Assembly: GCF_021412625.1 (NCBI RefSeq) | Contig: NZ_JAKCFI010000003.1 | Location: 744,001 to 808,000 of the forward strand | DNA length: 64,000 nucleotides | From: Myxococcus stipitatus | Lineage (GTDB): Bacteria; Myxococcota; Myxococcia; Myxococcales; Myxococcaceae | Direction of reading: 5' to 3' | Shown: one piece after another, positions 9,612 to 20,281 of the stretch | Position numbering within the stretch: the stretch's first letter is position 1 | How the letters are laid out: each line of letters starts with the position of its first letter | Made by a program: the position numbers and the translations under genes | Notes under the pieces: generated by a model | Seen by the model: only the letters and a program-made list of their open reading frames with translations | Databases searched by the model: none | What the model was told of the DNA's origin: nothing

Positions 9612-11021
9612 TCAGCGCCAGCCGCCGTTGCCCTTCGAGTTGGAGCGACCACCACCCCGGCTGCCAGAACCCGAAGAGGAGCCACCGCTCGAGCGAGGCG
9701 AGGAGGAGCCCGACGAGCCCCCACCGCTGCTCCAGCCCCCACCGCTGGACCCGCGACCACCCCCCGAACTGGAACCGCCACGGCTTCCACCCGAGTTGCC
9801 GCTGCCCCAGCTCCCGCCGCTGGAGCCGCGACCACCGCCGCTGCTCCGACCGCCCCCGTCGTTGTCGCGATCTCTGTCGCGTCCATAGCCGCCACCCGAA
9901 CCGCCACCACCGCTGGAGCCGCCACCGCCGGAGCCGCTGCCGCCCGGGGTGCCATAACCGCCGCCGGAGCTACCCCCACCGCTGGAGCCACCGCCGGGGT
10001 TGCCCCAGCCCCCGCCGGAGCTGCCACCACCGCTGGAGCCCCCGCCGGAGCCGCTGCCGCCCGGGGTGCCATAGCCGCCGCCGGAGCTGCCACCGCCGCT
10101 GGAGCCGCCGCCAGGGTTGCCCCAGCCGCCGCCGTGATTGCCGCCACCACTGGAGCCCCCGCCATTGCCGTAGCCACCGCCGTGGTTGCCGCCGCCGTTG
10201 CCGTTGCCGCCAGGGGTCCCACCGTAACCGCCGCCGCTGGAGCCGCCGCCGGGGTTGCCCCAGCCGCCGCCGGGGTTGCCGCCGCCGTTGCCATAGCCAC
10301 CACCGGGGTTGCCACCGCCGGAGCCATGGCCGCCCGGAGTCCCCCCGTAGCCGCCGCCGTGGTCGTCGTCATTCCCCCGGCCCGGACGGGGGCGCGAGCC
10401 GCCGTTGTTGCCCCGGCCGTAGCCGCCACCGTTGTTGTTGCCGCCGCTCCAGCCGCCGTCGTTGTCCTGGTTGCCGTAGCGCGAGCCCCGTGGAGGCTGG
10501 GTGCCCCAGCCGGTGCCCCCCGGAGGCGGGCGACCGGGACGGCCGTCGTCGTCACGCGACGAGTAGCCTCGCGAGGGCGGGGGCCGGGACGCGGGCCTCA
10601 CGTAGCCGTAGCCCGCGGAGGCGCCGTGCGTCCGGTCGTAGATGTAGCCGCGGTTGCGCTCCCACCGGTAGGCCCGGCCCGCGGTGGGGTAGTAGTCGTG
10701 GGAGTGACGCCCGTGCAGGCCACACGCCACGCCGAGCGGATCCAGGTGGTAGTCCCAGTACCAGACCACCGTCGGCCCCGAGTAGTAGTACACGTCGTCG
10801 GTGTACGTGTAGACGTCCGCGAGTGGCCGGTAGCCGTGCGAGTGGACGTGCGTGTACGGGCACCAGCCGCCGCCGTCCTCGTCCGGGATGGGGTGGTTGC
10901 CCGCGTAGCTGAAGTCCACCGACACCGCGCCGTACCGCGTGGCGGGACCATGGTAGTGGGCGTAGCAACCCGTCCCCATCATCAGGGCGAGCGGGACGGT
11001 GAATGCGAGCAGTCGGCGCAT
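9612..11021 (-). CDS. Gly-rich repeat surface lipoprotein
   Basis: A 469-residue lipoprotein (lipobox MGTGC, Cys19). Residues about 20-150 form a Tyr/His-rich domain with sequences such as YGYVRP and WYWDYHLDPLG. Residues about 180-465 are an imperfect tandem repeat of Gly, Ser, Asn and Asp with blocks such as GGGSSGGGYGTPGG. The tail ends Arg/Ser/Asn-rich. Such low-complexity Gly tails suggest a flexible, extracellular, perhaps matrix-associated protein; no function is known. Codon usage inside the repeat (GGC, GGT, AGC) is normal for the genome, and the reading frame is intact throughout. Confidence 0.75.
   Translation of the reverse strand: MRRLLAFTVPLALMMGTGCYAHYHGPATRYGAVSVDFSYAGNHPIPDEDGGGWCPYTHVHSHGYRPLADVYTYTDDVYYYSGPTVVWYWDYHLDPLGVACGLHGRHSHDYYPTAGRAYRWERNRGYIYDRTHGASAGYGYVRPASRPPPSRGYSSRDDDGRPGRPPPGGTGWGTQPPRGSRYGNQDNDGGWSGGNNNGGGYGRGNNGGSRPRPGRGNDDDHGGGYGGTPGGHGSGGGNPGGGYGNGGGNPGGGWGNPGGGSSGGGYGGTPGGNGNGGGNHGGGYGNGGGSSGGGNHGGGWGNPGGGSSGGGSSGGGYGTPGGSGSGGGSSGGGSSGGGWGNPGGGSSGGGSSGGGYGTPGGSGSGGGGSSGGGGSGGGYGRDRDRDNDGGGRSSGGGRGSSGGSWGSGNSGGSRGGSSSGGGRGSSGGGWSSGGGSSGSSSPRSSGGSSSGSGSRGGGRSNSKGNGGWR
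9890..10340 (-). repeat. Gly/Ser-coding imperfect tandem repeats
   Basis: Within the surface lipoprotein, units of about 60-100 nt encoding variants of GGGNPGGG, GGGSSGGG and GGYGTPGG recur. The two best-matching long units lie near 9940-10010 and 10060-10125. Repeat-number variation between strains would be expected. Confidence 0.7.
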
Positions 11022-11248
11022 GTGCTGAATCTCCCGGGCGAAGTGGACTCCCAGCCAGTCCTCCTTCGCCACCACGGGCCTCCTGACGCGGGTCGATGCT
11101 GGAAATTCACACCCAGCGACTTTCGTGCCCGCCCGTCCGCCCTTGAAGCGAGTGTACCCTGGTAGACACAGGGCGGGCAGAGGCAGGCCCACGCTGCGCG
11201 GCCCGGTTCGAGGGGGAGCCGGCCCCACCGCGCGATGGAGAAGGCGTC

Positions 11249-12223
11249 ATGACGGAGCTGGACCTGGGGCGGGTGGGCGGCGCGGAGTGCGCGCTCCACC
11301 CGGGACGCAACGCGCTGCGCACCTGTCAGCGATGCGGTGGTTTCATGTGCGGGACCTGCACCGAGGGCGGTGCCCAGTGGGCCTGCCCCTCCTGCCGCGA
11401 GCGCGAGGGTATCGGCTCCGCCTTCCCGCTGGACCGCTCCAACCTGTCCTTCGGGGGGCTGCTGGAGGTCTGCTGGGACGCCTTCCAGCGCGAGTGGCTG
11501 ATGCTCTCGCTCGGCTTCCTCTTCGTCTTCGTCGCCTCGGTGGTGGGCGGCCTGGTGTCCAACCTCTTCAGCTACGTCGGCGGGGTGCTGGACAGCGCGG
11601 GCGCGCTCGTCCTGTTCACCATCACCGGCTCGGTGTTCTCCCTGATGATCCAGGGCGTGGCGACGCTGGGCTTCCTGCGCATGGGCATGGACGTGCTCAA
11701 CGGCCAGCGCGCGGACCTCGGGACGATGTTCGGCCAGACCTCCAAGGCCCTTCCGCTCGTCATCGCCCAGCTCTTCGCCACGCTGTGCCTGATTCCCGTC
11801 ATCCTGCTGTGTGGCGTGGCCATGTGGGCGACGCTGTCGCTCACGGGCGTCTCCCTGGGCTCGGGGGCGGAGGCGTCCGCCATCCTGTCGGGGCGCTCCT
11901 CGGCCGCCGGGCTCATGGCCCTGCTGGTGGGCGCCGTGACGCTGTTTGGTCCCGGGCTGTGGTTCCTCGTGCCCCTGACGTTCATGTCCCCGGCGCTGGC
12001 CTACCGCGAGGACACCGGTCCGCTGGAGGTCCTGATGCACTGCCACGACGTCATCCGGGGCCACCGGCTCATCACCGTGGGGGTGCTCCTGATGGGCGTC
12101 CCCCTCACCGTCGTGGGCATCGTCATGTGCTGCGTGGGCCTGGTGCCCGCGATGGCCTTCTTCAACCTCCTCGTCGCCGGGCTCTACATGGCGCTCGTCA
12201 ACGGGTGGGAAGGCGAGGACTGA
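11249..12223 (+). CDS. B-box-like zinc-finger integral membrane protein
   Basis: A 324-residue protein. The N-terminal 60 residues contain a metal-binding array (CALHPG, CQRC, CGTC, CPSC) like B-box or double zinc-ribbon modules. The remainder has about five or six hydrophobic segments between residues 85 and 315 and resembles DUF975-like or glycerophosphoryl-diesterase-type membrane domains. The fusion is common in myxobacteria but its function is not known. GGAGAAGG precedes the ATG. It stands alone between a divergent lipoprotein gene and a hairpin. Confidence 0.75.
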   Translation: MTELDLGRVGGAECALHPGRNALRTCQRCGGFMCGTCTEGGAQWACPSCREREGIGSAFPLDRSNLSFGGLLEVCWDAFQREWLMLSLGFLFVFVASVVGGLVSNLFSYVGGVLDSAGALVLFTITGSVFSLMIQGVATLGFLRMGMDVLNGQRADLGTMFGQTSKALPLVIAQLFATLCLIPVILLCGVAMWATLSLTGVSLGSGAEASAILSGRSSAAGLMALLVGAVTLFGPGLWFLVPLTFMSPALAYREDTGPLEVLMHCHDVIRGHRLITVGVLLMGVPLTVVGIVMCCVGLVPAMAFFNLLVAGLYMALVNGWEGED

Positions 12224-12233
12224 GCTCCGCTCC

Positions 12234-12268
12234 CGCCGGGGCCCGCCTGGACTCGGGGGCCCCCGGCG
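12234..12268. terminator. GC-rich hairpin between convergent genes
   Basis: An 8-bp GC stem (CGCCGGGG with CCCCGGCG) lies in the 57-nt gap between convergent stops. There is no T-run, so its role as a bidirectional terminator is inferred from its position. Confidence 0.5.
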
Positions 12269-12280
12269 TCGCGCGGGACG

Positions 12281-12952
12281 TCAGTGGAACATCCGCTCGG
12301 ACGAACCCGAGCGGGGCGCGGCCACCCGGCCCATGCAGGCCAGGATGTGCTCGCGGTACTCCGACAGCTCGCGCAGGCCACACAGCATCCACCGCCCACC
12401 GATGACCAGCGTGGGCACGCCGCGCACGCCCCGGCCCGCCGCGTCGCGGTGCTCGTCGAGGATGAGCCGCCGCGTCTCCTCGGAGCGGAACGCCGCGGAG
12501 AACTCGTTCATCGCCAGCCCCACGCGCGACGCCAGCTCGAACACCACATCCGGGCGCGTCACGTTCACGCCCTGCTCCAGCGCCGCGCGCTGCATCGCCC
12601 GCGCGAGGAACGCCCGCGCCTGCGGCCCCTGCAACCGCGCCGCCTCCAGCGCCGCCAGCGCCGGCACGCTGCTGCGCGGAGGGTCACCCCCCAGCCACAG
12701 GTCCGTGGACAACAGCGGCGCCACGGGGTCCGGCTCGCGCTGCGCGCGCTGCACTTCCTCCACGAGCCCGCGCTTCTCGCGCTCCGTGGGCAACACGTCG
12801 TGCACGCGAAGCGGATAGGGCCTCACGCTCCAACGGACGGTCTCGCCCAACTCCTGGCGAAGGACATCCAGGCGCGTGTCGGCGAGGTAGCACCAGGCAC
12901 AAAGCACGTCCTGGTAGATGGTGATCTGCAGCGGCTTGTGCAGCGTTTTCAT
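12281..12952 (-). CDS. DsbA-family (FrnE-like) thioredoxin-fold oxidoreductase
   Basis: A 223-residue protein with a CAWC active site at residues 18-21 after a first beta strand, and GVPTLVIGGRW, the cis-Pro loop of the thioredoxin fold, near residue 185. There is no signal peptide, which fits the cytosolic FrnE/2-hydroxychromene-isomerase-like branch of the DsbA superfamily rather than periplasmic DsbA. The substrate is unknown. The start is the ATG before KTLHKPLQITIYQD; its ribosome binding site is poor. Confidence 0.85.
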   Translation of the reverse strand: MKTLHKPLQITIYQDVLCAWCYLADTRLDVLRQELGETVRWSVRPYPLRVHDVLPTEREKRGLVEEVQRAQREPDPVAPLLSTDLWLGGDPPRSSVPALAALEAARLQGPQARAFLARAMQRAALEQGVNVTRPDVVFELASRVGLAMNEFSAAFRSEETRRLILDEHRDAAGRGVRGVPTLVIGGRWMLCGLRELSEYREHILACMGRVAAPRSGSSERMFH

Positions 12953-13113
12953 TGGGGGAGGCCAGATTAGAAGGCCCACCGCGCCGCTGCCAACTCCCCA
13001 TGACACGCGGCCACGAAAGGCATTCCTGTGTTCCTGAGGAGCATGCAAGGCGCCTTGCCCAGGCTGCCCGCCTGCTCCATGGCGTGCGACCAACCTCGCC
13101 GCGTCGCCTCCGC

Positions 13114-14124
13114 TCACCCCTGCGTCACACGTTCGCCGCCCGCCTTCGCCTCCGCGTAAGCCAGCGCGTGGTCGATGATTTCTCCCGCGATGTCCCGCCG
13201 CGTCGCGCCCTCCAACCCCTCGAAGCCGGGGCTGGAGTTGATCTCCATCAGCCGGGGACCCGCACGGCCCTCCAGCATGTCCACGCCCGCCACCTCCAAC
13301 CCGATGATGCGCGCGGCCTGCACGGCCGCTTCCGTGTACGCCGGGGGAAGCTCGATCGCCTGCCCCTCGCCGCCGCGGTGGATGTTGGAGCGGAACTCGC
13401 CCTTCTTCGCCTTGCGCCGCATCGCCCCCACCACCCGGTCGCCCACGACGAGGGCCCGCACGTCCCGTCCCTCGCTCTCCGCGACGAACTCCTGGAGCAC
13501 GATCTCCTGCCCCAGGTCCCAGAACGTATCGAGGATGGTCTGCACCTCCGACAGCGTGTGCGCAATCATCACGCCCACGCCCTGGGTGCCCTTGATGAGC
13601 TTGATGATGACGGGCAGCCCACCCACTTCCTCCACCAGCTTGCGCACGTTGCTGCGGTCGTGCGCCATGACGGTCCGCGGAATGTCCAGTCCGGAACGCG
13701 CCAGGAACTGGAGCGCGCGCAGCTTGTCCCGGCTCCGGGCGATGGACGTCGCCGGGTTGAGCACCGGCACGCCCATCATCTCGAAGTGATTCACCACCGC
13801 CAGCCCGTACGCGGTGATGGACGCGCCGATTCGCGGCACCACCACGTCCACGCCGCGCATCTCCACACCGCGGTACGTCATGCGCGGCTTGCCCTGCGCG
13901 AGCAGCAGGCAGCAACGCAGCGTGTCCAGCACCAGCGGGCGGTGTCCCCGCGCCCGGATGGCGGCCACCAGCCGCCGGGTGGAGTACAGCGAGCGCTTCC
14001 GGGACAGGATGGCCACCGTCCGCTTGACGCGCGGACGACGGACGACGCGGCCCTCAAGGGGCTCGGGTGCCGGGGACCCAGGTGGAACCGGGGCCTTCTT
14101 CGGCTGGAGTTTTCGGGGGGACAT
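13114..14124 (-). CDS. rimK: RimK-like ATP-grasp ligase
   Basis: A 336-residue ATP-grasp protein matching the RimK family of alpha-L-glutamate ligases. ATP-grasp features are GLPVIIKLIKGTQGVGV (phosphate-binding loop), the EIVLQEFV strand and DMLEGRAGPRLMEINSSPG (Mg-binding Glu and Asn). In E. coli the enzyme adds glutamates to ribosomal protein S6; related enzymes act on F420 or other peptides, so the substrate here is not certain. A basic N-terminal extension of about 35 residues precedes the usual start, and a start further in is possible. It diverges from the FHA activator, with 77 nt between start codons. Confidence 0.85.
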   Translation of the reverse strand: MSPRKLQPKKAPVPPGSPAPEPLEGRVVRRPRVKRTVAILSRKRSLYSTRRLVAAIRARGHRPLVLDTLRCCLLLAQGKPRMTYRGVEMRGVDVVVPRIGASITAYGLAVVNHFEMMGVPVLNPATSIARSRDKLRALQFLARSGLDIPRTVMAHDRSNVRKLVEEVGGLPVIIKLIKGTQGVGVMIAHTLSEVQTILDTFWDLGQEIVLQEFVAESEGRDVRALVVGDRVVGAMRRKAKKGEFRSNIHRGGEGQAIELPPAYTEAAVQAARIIGLEVAGVDMLEGRAGPRLMEINSSPGFEGLEGATRRDIAGEIIDHALAYAEAKAGGERVTQG

Positions 14125-14201
14125 GGGCGGGAGGACGCGAGCCTAGCATGTCCCACCGGACAGGCGGGCCGCGTGGAGGGCCTTTGCTAATCTCGGCGTG
14201 G

Positions 14202-15635
<1,434 letters not shown>

Positions 15636-15766
15636 CCCGCGAGGAACCCACGGGGTGACTCCCCCGCACATACCCGTCGCGGCCGGGAGGGTGTTTTCAG
15701 CCAATTGTCACACCCTGGCGACATGGCAACTTGACGGATGGTTGCCTTTGAGGAGGGAGCAGGAAA

Positions 15767-16564
15767 GTGGGCCCTGCGATGAATCCCCCTCAATCTGGAA
15801 ACACGAGTCAATCAGGACAGGCCATGGTCGAGTCGGCGATCACCCTGCCGCTGGTGGTGTTCCTGTTGCTGGGCACGCTGCAGCTGTTCCTCATGCTCCA
15901 GGCCCGGGTGCTGGCGCAGTACGCCGTGTTCCAGGCGACGCGCGCGGGGAGCGTGGCCCATGGCGAGTGCGAGCGGATGACGCATGCGGCCATCCTGGCG
16001 TTGCTGCCGTCGTTCCACTCGTTCGTGGGGGTGGGAGGTGGGGCGTCGGAGGTGCGGCACGGCGGTGGGACGGGGGCGCCGACGCGGCTGGCGGCGGCGT
16101 TCGCGGCCCGGCGTGAGAACCGCTATCGGGGGGGCTCCCTGGATGGCGTGCACACGGGCTCCATCGTGTGGCTCAACCGGGCGCTGGTGGGCGGAGGCAT
16201 CGACGGCGCGCAGGACCGGGAGTTCGACGAGCCGGGGCACCTGCGGCGCCTCGAGGTGCGGATGGTCTTCTGGTACCCCATGCGCATCCCCTTCGCGAAC
16301 TGGGTGTTGTCGCGGATGGTGATGGCCCAGTTCGGCATCCAGTCCTATTCGGGCGCCAACCCGCTCCAGCTCGCGGAGCGTGACGCGGACTGGCGGCGGG
16401 GCGAGTTCACCGACCCGTTCACCCTGTTGGGAGAGGTCCGCGCGGAGCTGCGCGAGCGCGTGGCCCGCGAGCAGTACGTCTTCCCCATCGAGACGACCTT
16501 CACCATGCGGATGATGACGCCGGCCAAGGCCAGTCACTTCGCCACCCTGGACTGTCCCCGATGA
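15767..16564 (+). CDS. TadE-like pilus-assembly/pseudopilin protein
   Basis: A 265-residue membrane-anchored protein. The N-terminal GQAMVESAITLPLVVFLLLG is the TadE signature (Gly-Gln-Ala, conserved Glu, then a hydrophobic helix), followed by an extracytoplasmic domain with no known family. The GTG at 15767 is preferred because AGGAGGG lies 9 nt upstream; the internal ATG at 15779 would also keep the whole TadE motif. It heads a run of five genes joined by 4-nt, 1-nt or no gaps. No TadA ATPase, TadB/C or prepilin peptidase lies nearby. Confidence 0.82.
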   Translation: MGPAMNPPQSGNTSQSGQAMVESAITLPLVVFLLLGTLQLFLMLQARVLAQYAVFQATRAGSVAHGECERMTHAAILALLPSFHSFVGVGGGASEVRHGGGTGAPTRLAAAFAARRENRYRGGSLDGVHTGSIVWLNRALVGGGIDGAQDREFDEPGHLRRLEVRMVFWYPMRIPFANWVLSRMVMAQFGIQSYSGANPLQLAERDADWRRGEFTDPFTLLGEVRAELRERVAREQYVFPIETTFTMRMMTPAKASHFATLDCPR

Positions 16565-18219
16565 CACGCGCCCGGACCCGTGGTCAGACGCTGGTGTTGT
16601 TCGCCCTCGGCTCGCTGCTGCTGGTGCTGATGGTGACCCTCACGCTCTCGTTCACCATGAAGGTGCGCGAGCGCATCGAGCTGCAGACGGTGGCGGACGC
16701 CACCGCGTATTCGAACGCGGTGGCCACCGCGCGCACGTTCAACAACATCGCGGTGATGAACCGGGCGCAGATCGGCCACGCGGTGGCGCAGGCGGGGGCC
16801 ACCAGCCTGGTGAGCTGGGCCAGCCTCTATCGCGGGCAGCTCAACGCGGCGAAGAAGGGGTTCGGCATCGGCAAGGTGCCCTATCAGGCGCGCATCGCCT
16901 CCGGGTGCCCCTGCGCCTGGAAGAACTCGTGGTGCGCGCAGAAGTGTCGCTGTGGCCGGCAGGGCGTGTCGGACCTGGGGATGCTCCAGACGCAGCTGGA
17001 AATCGAGCAGCAGCGCGTGGAGGCGGTGTTCCAGGCCATCGAGCCCATGGTGAACCTGCAGATGCTCGGGCATCAGATCGCCCAGGGCGCCTTCTTCGCC
17101 TCGCAGCAGGCGAACTACCAGGAGCTGCGCGACAGGGTGAGCGACCAGGGGTTCGCGAACAGGATTCTGCGCAACGCCCTGGGCGGCGGGCGCAACCCCC
17201 AGGACGCGGCCTGGGTCGTGCCTCCCATCGGCGACGTCAACGACGACGAGCTGAATGGAGGGCTGTCCTGCTCTGGAACTGGCGCGGTGTGCGACCTGCC
17301 GCTCACCGTCGCGCACGCGGTCAACGCGGCCATGGGCAGCCGAGGCTTCCACTTCGTCACCCACCGGCAGATGCCGCTGGGGGACTACACCGCGCATCAG
17401 GCCAACCTGGACTTCGTCATCTGGTTCCCCGACGACGTCATCGTGATGCCGGATACGAACGGCACGACGTACTTCGGCAAGAAGGGACGCGTGGTGCCGA
17501 TGGTGCCTCCCTACGCGCCCGCGCTGGTGGGCGACGAGCAGGGCTCCATCTTCTGGCGCTACGACCACCTGCTGCACGGCGGGGACCCGGTGGCCTGTCC
17601 CCCGTTCGTCGCCGGGACGCAGAAGACCGAGGCGTCGCTGGTGACGTCGGGCGGTTTCTTGCCCCGGCCAGAGCACACGTGGACGGGGGGACGGGACATG
17701 GGCGGTCCGCTCAATCACATGCTGGTGCCCTGCCTGGGCGGGCCCTCGTCGTGTCCGGGCATCTGGCCGCCCTTCCTCGACTACAACCTGGTCCGGCTCG
17801 CGCGGGGTGACGACGACAACTACGGGCAGCCGAAGAACTTCGCGGTCGTCCAGCGCGACCTGATGGCGCGTGGATTGGACCCATGGGACCTGTCCTTCCG
17901 CTACCGCTTCGAGTCCGGGAGCACGGGCAGCACCTACGACGCCCGGGGCTTCACGATGGCGGATGGCACGCCCAACCACCTGCAGACGGCGCTCTCCACG
18001 GGCATCGCCTACTACCACCGGGGGCGGAGCCTGGGCATCAACCACTGGAGCGAACCGCCCAACCTGCTCAACCCGTACTGGCGCGCGACGCTCGTCAGCG
18101 CCGACATCGACGAGTCCGGCGTGGATGATGCCATCCGGACGCTGGAGCTCAGCTCGCCGGTCGCCGCGCGGACGATGCGGGAATTGCGCGCGGCGGGCTT
18201 CAAGGGGGTGCAGCGATGA
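16561..18219 (+). CDS. TadG-like membrane-anchored protein
   Basis: A 552-residue protein beginning RGQTLVLFALGSLLLVLM, the Tad-type N-terminal helix, followed by KVRERIELQTVADATAYSNA, typical of TadG-like proteins. The large C-terminal part is extracytoplasmic and Cys-containing (CPCAW, CRCGRQ) with no known domain. Its ATG overlaps the upstream stop by 4 nt, so translation is coupled. Function is inferred only from the N-terminal helix and neighbours. Confidence 0.8.
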   Translation: MTRARTRGQTLVLFALGSLLLVLMVTLTLSFTMKVRERIELQTVADATAYSNAVATARTFNNIAVMNRAQIGHAVAQAGATSLVSWASLYRGQLNAAKKGFGIGKVPYQARIASGCPCAWKNSWCAQKCRCGRQGVSDLGMLQTQLEIEQQRVEAVFQAIEPMVNLQMLGHQIAQGAFFASQQANYQELRDRVSDQGFANRILRNALGGGRNPQDAAWVVPPIGDVNDDELNGGLSCSGTGAVCDLPLTVAHAVNAAMGSRGFHFVTHRQMPLGDYTAHQANLDFVIWFPDDVIVMPDTNGTTYFGKKGRVVPMVPPYAPALVGDEQGSIFWRYDHLLHGGDPVACPPFVAGTQKTEASLVTSGGFLPRPEHTWTGGRDMGGPLNHMLVPCLGGPSSCPGIWPPFLDYNLVRLARGDDDNYGQPKNFAVVQRDLMARGLDPWDLSFRYRFESGSTGSTYDARGFTMADGTPNHLQTALSTGIAYYHRGRSLGINHWSEPPNLLNPYWRATLVSADIDESGVDDAIRTLELSSPVAARTMRELRAAGFKGVQR

Positions 18220-19241
18220 CGCGGCGGATTCGGAGTGTCCCGTCCCGACGGCAGCGAGGGCAGGCGCTGCTGGAGACGGCCATCGGCACGACGCTCTTCG
18301 TGACCATCATCGCCCTGGGCATCCACTTCGCGGAGGTGGGGTTCTTGTCGCTCAAGGTGCAGGAGGCCGCCGTCTCCGCGCTCTGGGACGGCACCCACGG
18401 GAGGATGCATCACATCCCCGTCACCTACAGCGAGGCGGGGGGCTCCATGCGGGATGCCGCGGCGAGCGCCCAGGGGCGCTACGCGGACTTCAACGGACTG
18501 TCGTCGGTCGCGGGAGGCGGCATCACCCAGGCCTTCACGCGCGGCGCCGACATGCGGGTGTCGTGCGACATGGACGTGGGCGTCGGCTGGTCCGGCGCCC
18601 TCCTCACGCGGCTCGTCTACCGGGACAACGGCGGCACCGCCTGCGGCGCGCAGGCGACGCTGAGCACGTGGCGCATCCCCACCGCGTTCCTGGAGGGCGA
18701 AGCCCAGAGCGCCCTCTACAAGGAGCGCAACGTGGACCCGGGGCTCGCCAACCTCCAGGTCTGCGCGGTGGGCCGTCCCATGGGCACCACCTGTCCGGGG
18801 CGCTTCTCCATGCTCGTGGACGACTGGGGGCTGGCCGGCGAACTGGAGTCCGCCACCTGCAACATCCTCATGCAGGACCAGCTCATCCCCTGCACCAACG
18901 CGCCCCTGCACGCGGCGGTGTGGTCCACGTACGCGCCCACGGCGCTGCCCATCCCGACGGCCGCCAGCAACCTCGCGCAAGCCGCCCTGTTCTGGAACCC
19001 GCTGCCTCCCACGGCGCTCGCCATGGTGGGCCTGGGCATGAAGGAGAAGACCTTCTGGATGAGCGCGGCGGGCGAGGAGGCCCTCGACTTCGTCCAGACG
19101 CCCGTGCCCATGGACCCCATCTCCCGCTTCTGGCCCACCACGCCGGGCTCCGCCATCGGCGTCACCACGTTCCCCTATTTCATGGCCCATGGGCGGCGTC
19201 TCGCCAAGGGCGGCTGCTTCCTCGGAAAGGACTGTGATTGA
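18216..19241 (+). CDS. TadE-like protein
   Basis: A 341-residue protein with the N-terminal TadE-type motif GQALLETAIGTTLFVTIIAL and a long extracytoplasmic tail of unknown fold carrying several cysteines. It overlaps the upstream gene by 4 nt. It is the third protein with a Tad-type helix in this operon, suggesting a pseudopilus-like or surface complex built from several such subunits. Confidence 0.8.
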   Translation: MTRRIRSVPSRRQRGQALLETAIGTTLFVTIIALGIHFAEVGFLSLKVQEAAVSALWDGTHGRMHHIPVTYSEAGGSMRDAAASAQGRYADFNGLSSVAGGGITQAFTRGADMRVSCDMDVGVGWSGALLTRLVYRDNGGTACGAQATLSTWRIPTAFLEGEAQSALYKERNVDPGLANLQVCAVGRPMGTTCPGRFSMLVDDWGLAGELESATCNILMQDQLIPCTNAPLHAAVWSTYAPTALPIPTAASNLAQAALFWNPLPPTALAMVGLGMKEKTFWMSAAGEEALDFVQTPVPMDPISRFWPTTPGSAIGVTTFPYFMAHGRRLAKGGCFLGKDCD

Positions 19242-19242
19242 G

Positions 19243-19560
19243 ATGCGCGCGCCGTCCCGATGGGCCTCGATGGGGTGCGGTGTCCTGCTGGCGGCGTCGG
19301 CCGCGTGGGCGGACGGCACCGAGTGCAACACGGACTGCGCCACCAAGGCGAGCGAGGTGCTCCAGCGCTGCATGGACAAGTGTCCCACGCAGTCGGACCC
19401 CTCGCGCCCCGGCCCCATGCGCTCGTGTGCCCTGCGCTGCCAGGAGCGACAGGAGGAGCGCTTCGCGGACTGCGAGAAGCGCTGCGTGAAGCCCGAGGGG
19501 CTGGAGTCCCCGAGGAAGGGCAAGAGCCGCGGTGGCGGCGGTGAACCGAGGAAGCGCTGA
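19243..19560 (+). CDS. Small Cys-rich secreted protein
   Basis: A 105-residue protein with a signal peptide ending near AAWA, followed by regularly spaced cysteines (CNTDC, CMDKC, CALRC, CEKRC). The CxxxC pairs suggest a disulfide- or metal-bound helical hairpin. The basic Gly-rich C-terminus ends EPRKR. It starts 1 nt after the preceding stop and ends overlapping the next start. It was not recognised as a known family. Confidence 0.65.
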   Translation: MRAPSRWASMGCGVLLAASAAWADGTECNTDCATKASEVLQRCMDKCPTQSDPSRPGPMRSCALRCQERQEERFADCEKRCVKPEGLESPRKGKSRGGGGEPRKR

Positions 19561-20246
19561 TGCGATGTGCACGAGTCCTCGCGTGTCTGGCATTGCTGTT
19601 CGTGGGGCGCGAGGCCGCCGCGCAGCGCGCGCCCTTCACGTGGGACGTGCCCGGGGTGGTGGGCGTGGTGGACGTGACGGGGGAGGTCATCGCCCAGGGC
19701 ATCCCGGTGAAGATGAGCGCCGTTCGCAGCAAGGAGCGGCCGGAGACCATCCTCCAGCACCTGGTGGACCGCTTCCTCGTCTGGGGATTGTACGTGCCGG
19801 CCATGGCGAAGCAGCCCCAGCTGCTGCGCGAGCCCATGATAACGGCCATCGATACACGGGCCTTCGTCTCCTATACGGCCATCCTCCAGCCCAACCCGGA
19901 CGGGACGACGACGGTGTTCCTGGGGCAGGCGGACTTCACGCGCGGCTCGAGCCCCGCGTCCTCGCTGGCGCCCGTGTATCCAGGCGCGAAGGGCCTGTTG
20001 CACTCCCAGATGGAGGGGGCTCGGACGCTCGTCTATTCCGTGTCGGCGAAGGCGGCGGACGTGGAGGCCTTCTATCGCGGCGCGCTGGCGGAAGCCGGCT
20101 TCGAGGAGGTCGAGCCGCTCGTCTTCCAGTCGAGCCAGGACGTCCTCCAGGTCCGGCACTCGCCCGCGAAGGATGGCGCGCTGTCCGTCGTCGTCGTGCG
20201 CCGCGCGCTCTCCGCGGGGGAGGTGGCGAGGCCGGCCGGTGATTGA
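19560..20246 (+). CDS. Secreted protein of unknown function
   Basis: A 228-residue protein with a signal peptide (MRCARVLACLALLFVG, cleavage near AAA-QR). The mature part has no recognised domain. The start overlaps the preceding stop by 1 nt (TGATG), making it the last member of the five-gene operon. The region DVEAFYRGALAEAGFEEVE recalls small alpha/beta domains of other secreted myxobacterial proteins, but this is weak. Confidence 0.65.
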   Translation: MRCARVLACLALLFVGREAAAQRAPFTWDVPGVVGVVDVTGEVIAQGIPVKMSAVRSKERPETILQHLVDRFLVWGLYVPAMAKQPQLLREPMITAIDTRAFVSYTAILQPNPDGTTTVFLGQADFTRGSSPASSLAPVYPGAKGLLHSQMEGARTLVYSVSAKAADVEAFYRGALAEAGFEEVEPLVFQSSQDVLQVRHSPAKDGALSVVVVRRALSAGEVARPAGD

Positions 20247-20281
20247 AGCGTCGCACCGAGCGTGTTACGGGCTCTGTCGAC

